From: JACQAP01 sp035548375
Lineage (GTDB): Bacteria; Pseudomonadota; Gammaproteobacteria; Burkholderiales; JACQAP01
DNA: 64,000 bases
NCBI GenBank assembly: GCA_035548375.1
Contig: DASZTG010000049.1
Location: forward strand, 44,719 to 108,718
Direction: 5' to 3'
The notes beneath the pieces were generated by a model that saw only the letters and a list, made by a program, of their open reading frames with translations, made no database searches and was not told the origin of the DNA. Position 1 is the stretch's first letter, and each line of letters starts with the position of its first letter. The position numbers and the translations under genes are program-made. Shown one piece after another: positions 61,596-64,000 of the stretch.

Positions 61596-62759
61596 CTAGA
61601 GAAAATCCCGCGCGCGACCATAGCTCGATATGCCGGTGAGCGTGCGCAGCAGCGCGTAAGCCGTCCAGGAAGCGAACCTGTTCCACCAGCCGATGTGCGC
61701 GGCGTAGCCTCTGTCCACGAGGGTTGCACCCGAGGAAATCGCGGCTTGCAGGCTCCTGCGCAACTCCCCGGCAAACGCCTCGCTTTCGACAAAGACGTTG
61801 GCTTCGCGCGCAAGCAGCAGGCTGACCGGATCGATGTTCGAAGATCCCACGGTCGCCCACCTTCCATCCACGACCGCGACCTTGGCGTGCAGGAAGCTGC
61901 GCTGGTATTCGTGGATCTCCACGCCCGCCTCGAGCAATTGGTGATACAGCGCACGGGTGGCGTAGTGGACGAGGAGGTATTCCATGCGCCCCTGCAGCAG
62001 CAGGACCACGCGAACGCCGCGCTCGCGGGCCCGCCGCAGGGCGCGGCGAAAACGCTTGCCGGGAAGGAAATAGGCATTGGCGATGATCACCTCGGATTCC
62101 GCGTTCCTGATCGCGGTCAGGTAGGCGCGCTCGATGTCGTGCCTGTGTCGGAAGTTGTCGCGCACGACGAGCGCTGCCCTGCAAGCCCCCGCGGCAGAAG
62201 GGATCGGCGCCTCGCGGAAAACTTCGGCCCAGCGCGGACGCATGTGCGTCCAGGCCGCCCGCGTCCAGACGTTCCGCACGGTCGCATGCATGTCCGCGAC
62301 CAGCGGCCCCTGCACGCGTACCGCGTAGTCGAACCGCGGATATTCGGGGCCGCCTGAATAAAGGTCGTCGATGATGTTGATGCCCCCGCAAAATCCCACG
62401 CTGCCGTCGATCACCGCCAGCTTCCTGTGCAGCCTGCGCAGCCGGGTCCGGCGGAATTTCAGCAGCGATTTTTCGGGGCGGAATATCAGCGACTGCACGC
62501 CAGCGCGCAAAAAATCGTCATGCAGGCCGGCGGCGAACCCGCGCGAACCGAAGCCGTCCACGAGCAGGCGAACCGCCACGCCGCGGCCCGCGGCCCGCAG
62601 GAGCGCCTGGGCAATCCGGTGGCCGGTCGCATCGTCTTCGAAGATGTAGGTCTCGAGGTGGATTTCATGCCTTGCGGCATCGATTTCGCGTTCGAGCGCG
62701 GGAAAGAACTGCTCGCCGTTACCCAGCAGGTCGATGCGGTTGCCACCGCGAAACCTCAT
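61596..62759 (-). CDS. clsB: Cardiolipin synthase B (phospholipase D family)
   Basis: The 387-residue protein has two HKD motifs: HRKLAVIDGSVGFCGGIN and HAKVAVVDGRWATVGSSNID, with IHLETYIFEDDATGHRIAQALLRAA as the N-terminal strand-helix. It lacks the N-terminal membrane helices of ClsA, as ClsB does. It condenses phosphatidylglycerol or transfers a phosphatidyl group. The start MRFRGGNRIDLL at 62759 overlaps the end of the EEP gene by ATGA. It ends 135 bp before its terminator. Confidence 0.93.
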   Translation of the reverse strand: MRFRGGNRIDLLGNGEQFFPALEREIDAARHEIHLETYIFEDDATGHRIAQALLRAAGRGVAVRLLVDGFGSRGFAAGLHDDFLRAGVQSLIFRPEKSLLKFRRTRLRRLHRKLAVIDGSVGFCGGINIIDDLYSGGPEYPRFDYAVRVQGPLVADMHATVRNVWTRAAWTHMRPRWAEVFREAPIPSAAGACRAALVVRDNFRHRHDIERAYLTAIRNAESEVIIANAYFLPGKRFRRALRRARERGVRVVLLLQGRMEYLLVHYATRALYHQLLEAGVEIHEYQRSFLHAKVAVVDGRWATVGSSNIDPVSLLLAREANVFVESEAFAGELRRSLQAAISSGATLVDRGYAAHIGWWNRFASWTAYALLRTLTGISSYGRARDFL

Positions 62760-63514
62760 ATCTTGCGGACGAGTCGTGCCGACAGGGCGATGTGGTCCGA
62801 AACCCGGGAGGACGTGCGTTCCTTGTGCGCATGGGCGCGCTCGACCGAAAAGCCGCGCACGTAGATGCGGTCGAGATGCAGCATCGGCAGGAAGGCGGGG
62901 AAGCTCCTGGCCGGCCGGCCGGAGGTCGATTCGAAGACTTCGTGTACGTTCAAGGCCTCGACCATGGCATCGCTGGCCATGCGGCGCCAGTCGTTGAAAT
63001 CGCCGGCGATGACCATGGGCGCGTCCTCCGGCACGAGTGCCGCGATGCGCTCCTTCATTTTCAGGATCTGCTTCCTGCGCCAGTGCGCCAGCAAGCCGAG
63101 GTGCACGTTCAGGCAGTGCAGCGGCTGCTTCCATCCCGGCACGGCGATCTCGCAATGCAGGAGGCCGCGGCTCTCGCTGCCGTGCATGGAGATGTCCTCG
63201 TTGTCCCATCGCACGATCGGATACTTGCTCAGGATGGCGTTGCCGTGGTGGCCTTCGTCATAGACGGCGTTCTTGCCGTAGGCGAAATCGTTCCAGATGG
63301 AGTCGGCGAGGAATTCGTATTGGGGGGCGTGCGGCCAGTTGTGGTGGCGCGTGGAATGCTTTTCATGCAGGCCCTGCACCTCCTGCAGGAAAACCACGTC
63401 GGCACCGATGCCGCGCAGGCTCTCGCGCAGGTCGTGCACGGCCATGCGCCGCTTGAACTGGGAAAACCCCTTGTGGATGTTGTAGGTGACGACCTGGAGC
63501 TTTTCCATATCCAT
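62756..63514 (-). CDS. Endonuclease/exonuclease/phosphatase (EEP)-family protein (YbhP-like)
   Basis: The 252-residue EEP protein has NIHKGF, FLQEVQGLHEK, VIAGDFNDWRR and SDHIALSARL, the metal-binding and catalytic positions of the DNase I-like fold. It matches YbhP, encoded next to clsB in E. coli; the pair is widespread and suggests a role in lipid or membrane metabolism. Start ATG 63514, with another Met two residues later. Its stop overlaps the clsB ATG. Confidence 0.9.
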   Translation of the reverse strand: MDMEKLQVVTYNIHKGFSQFKRRMAVHDLRESLRGIGADVVFLQEVQGLHEKHSTRHHNWPHAPQYEFLADSIWNDFAYGKNAVYDEGHHGNAILSKYPIVRWDNEDISMHGSESRGLLHCEIAVPGWKQPLHCLNVHLGLLAHWRRKQILKMKERIAALVPEDAPMVIAGDFNDWRRMASDAMVEALNVHEVFESTSGRPARSFPAFLPMLHLDRIYVRGFSVERAHAHKERTSSRVSDHIALSARLVRKI

Positions 63515-63564
63515 TCCGTTTGCCGCACCCGCCGCCCGCTCCGCGACAAGAATTTTGCTTCGTC

Positions 63565-64000
63565 CTATTTCGAAGGCGCGGCAGCGTCGCCGCCTTTCAC
63601 CTTCTCGATTTCCCGCACCATCGCGCCGAACCTGCGTTCCGCGGTCGAACGCACGATCAGATTACCAAGCAGCGGCGGAAATCCAAAATCCGGCGTGAAT
63701 TTTCCCTCGTAGCGCAACGTCATCGCGGGGCCCCGGGGCTCCAGGCGATACTCGCCGCGCAGGTCCTTGAAATTCCCGCCGATGGCGTTTGAGACAATGC
63801 GCTCGAAGGGACGTTCTTCGATGTCGAGGCGAACCGACATCGGAAACGTCAGGAAGAGGAACGTGGCTTCGCCGCGCTGGTCCACCACGACGCGCGGCCC
63901 ATCGCGCGAAACCATGCGGCTCTCCAGCATGCCAGGGATGAACTCGGCCAGCCGGTCGTAGTCCGTGAGCACTTTCCAGGCCGTGACGACATCGGTCTCG
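63565..64000 (-). CDS. SRPBCC/polyketide-cyclase-like protein (partial)
   Basis: The open frame runs off the end of the window, so the N-terminus is missing; 144 residues are seen. The visible part (VVTAWKVLTDYDRLAEFIPGM, VVDQRGEATFLFL, YRLEPRGPAMTLRYEGKFTP, LIVRSTAERRFGAMVREIEKV) has the START-like fold of the SRPBCC/coenzyme Q-binding COQ10/RatA superfamily. It may handle quinones or bind lipids. It lies 50 bp upstream of the EEP gene on the same strand. Confidence 0.8.
   Translation of the reverse strand, partial: ETDVVTAWKVLTDYDRLAEFIPGMLESRMVSRDGPRVVVDQRGEATFLFLTFPMSVRLDIEERPFERIVSNAIGGNFKDLRGEYRLEPRGPAMTLRYEGKFTPDFGFPPLLGNLIVRSTAERRFGAMVREIEKVKGGDAAAPSK

Overview
The window is about 64 kb of GC-rich, densely packed bacterial chromosome. 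The gene set (type 2 argC, class I fructose-bisphosphate aldolase, rppH divergent from proS, a proS/lytic transglycosylase overlap, iorAB, lutABC, an Atm1-type ABC exporter, ClsB paired with an EEP-family protein) fits a Betaproteobacterium; the order cannot be settled from sequence reading alone. No rRNA, tRNA, CRISPR array, insertion sequence or prophage was seen. Genes lie on both strands in short operons, often with ATGA stop/start overlaps or overlapping convergent 3' ends.

Layout. 1-9.2 kb: the end of an unknown gene, a large lipoprotein with Ig-like repeats and a beta-propeller-like domain, a 1.2 kb non-coding stretch, argC, an unknown membrane-anchored protein, class I aldolase, gamma-carbonic anhydrase and an orphan ParA ATPase. 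9.3-17.5 kb: an APH-fold kinase next to an enolase paralogue with altered active site, an EamA exporter, a thioesterase, a GNAT acetyltransferase, a run of oxidoreductases (SDR, AKR, QOR) and an HD-domain protein resembling cyclic-nucleotide phosphodiesterases. 17.8-18.6 kb: an exported barnase-like ribonuclease overlapping its barstar-like inhibitor. 18.6-28.4 kb: housekeeping (rppH, a spermidine-synthase-like protein, proS, lytic transglycosylase, TlpA-like thioredoxin, YihY, wrbA, a HugZ-like protein, gluQ, a class II amidotransferase, an O-methyltransferase).

28.4-39 kb: signalling and envelope functions. An HDOD-REC-GGDEF protein lies downstream of an ECF sigma factor and its probable anti-sigma factor. 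A MarR regulator, cytochrome b561 and two YceI proteins form an operon closed by a clear terminator. Then come a CgeB-like glycosyltransferase, a putative outer-membrane protein, a small Cys-rich lipoprotein and a CBS-domain protein. 39-46.8 kb: indolepyruvate ferredoxin oxidoreductase (iorA, iorB) and the helicase hrpA. 46.9-53.5 kb: a small lipoprotein, then five minus-strand genes: CPA2 antiporter, YbdK-type ligase, NhaD-type transporter, 2-hydroxyacid dehydrogenase and amidase. 53.7-57.8 kb: lactate utilisation lutABC with a divergent IclR regulator and a partial duplicate of the lutA 5' end. 57.8-64 kb: a PBP7-type peptidase, an Atm1-type exporter, an unknown small membrane protein, ClsB with its EEP partner, and a truncated SRPBCC protein.

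The most unusual items are the kinase/enolase-like pair with lost catalytic residues, the barnase-barstar pair, the lutA 5' duplication that differs only at synonymous sites, the CPA2 antiporter overlapping a glutathione-type ligase, and the palindromic leader of the orphan parA. I did not find a multi-gene system that I can claim as new with confidence; the kinase/enolase-like pair is the best candidate.
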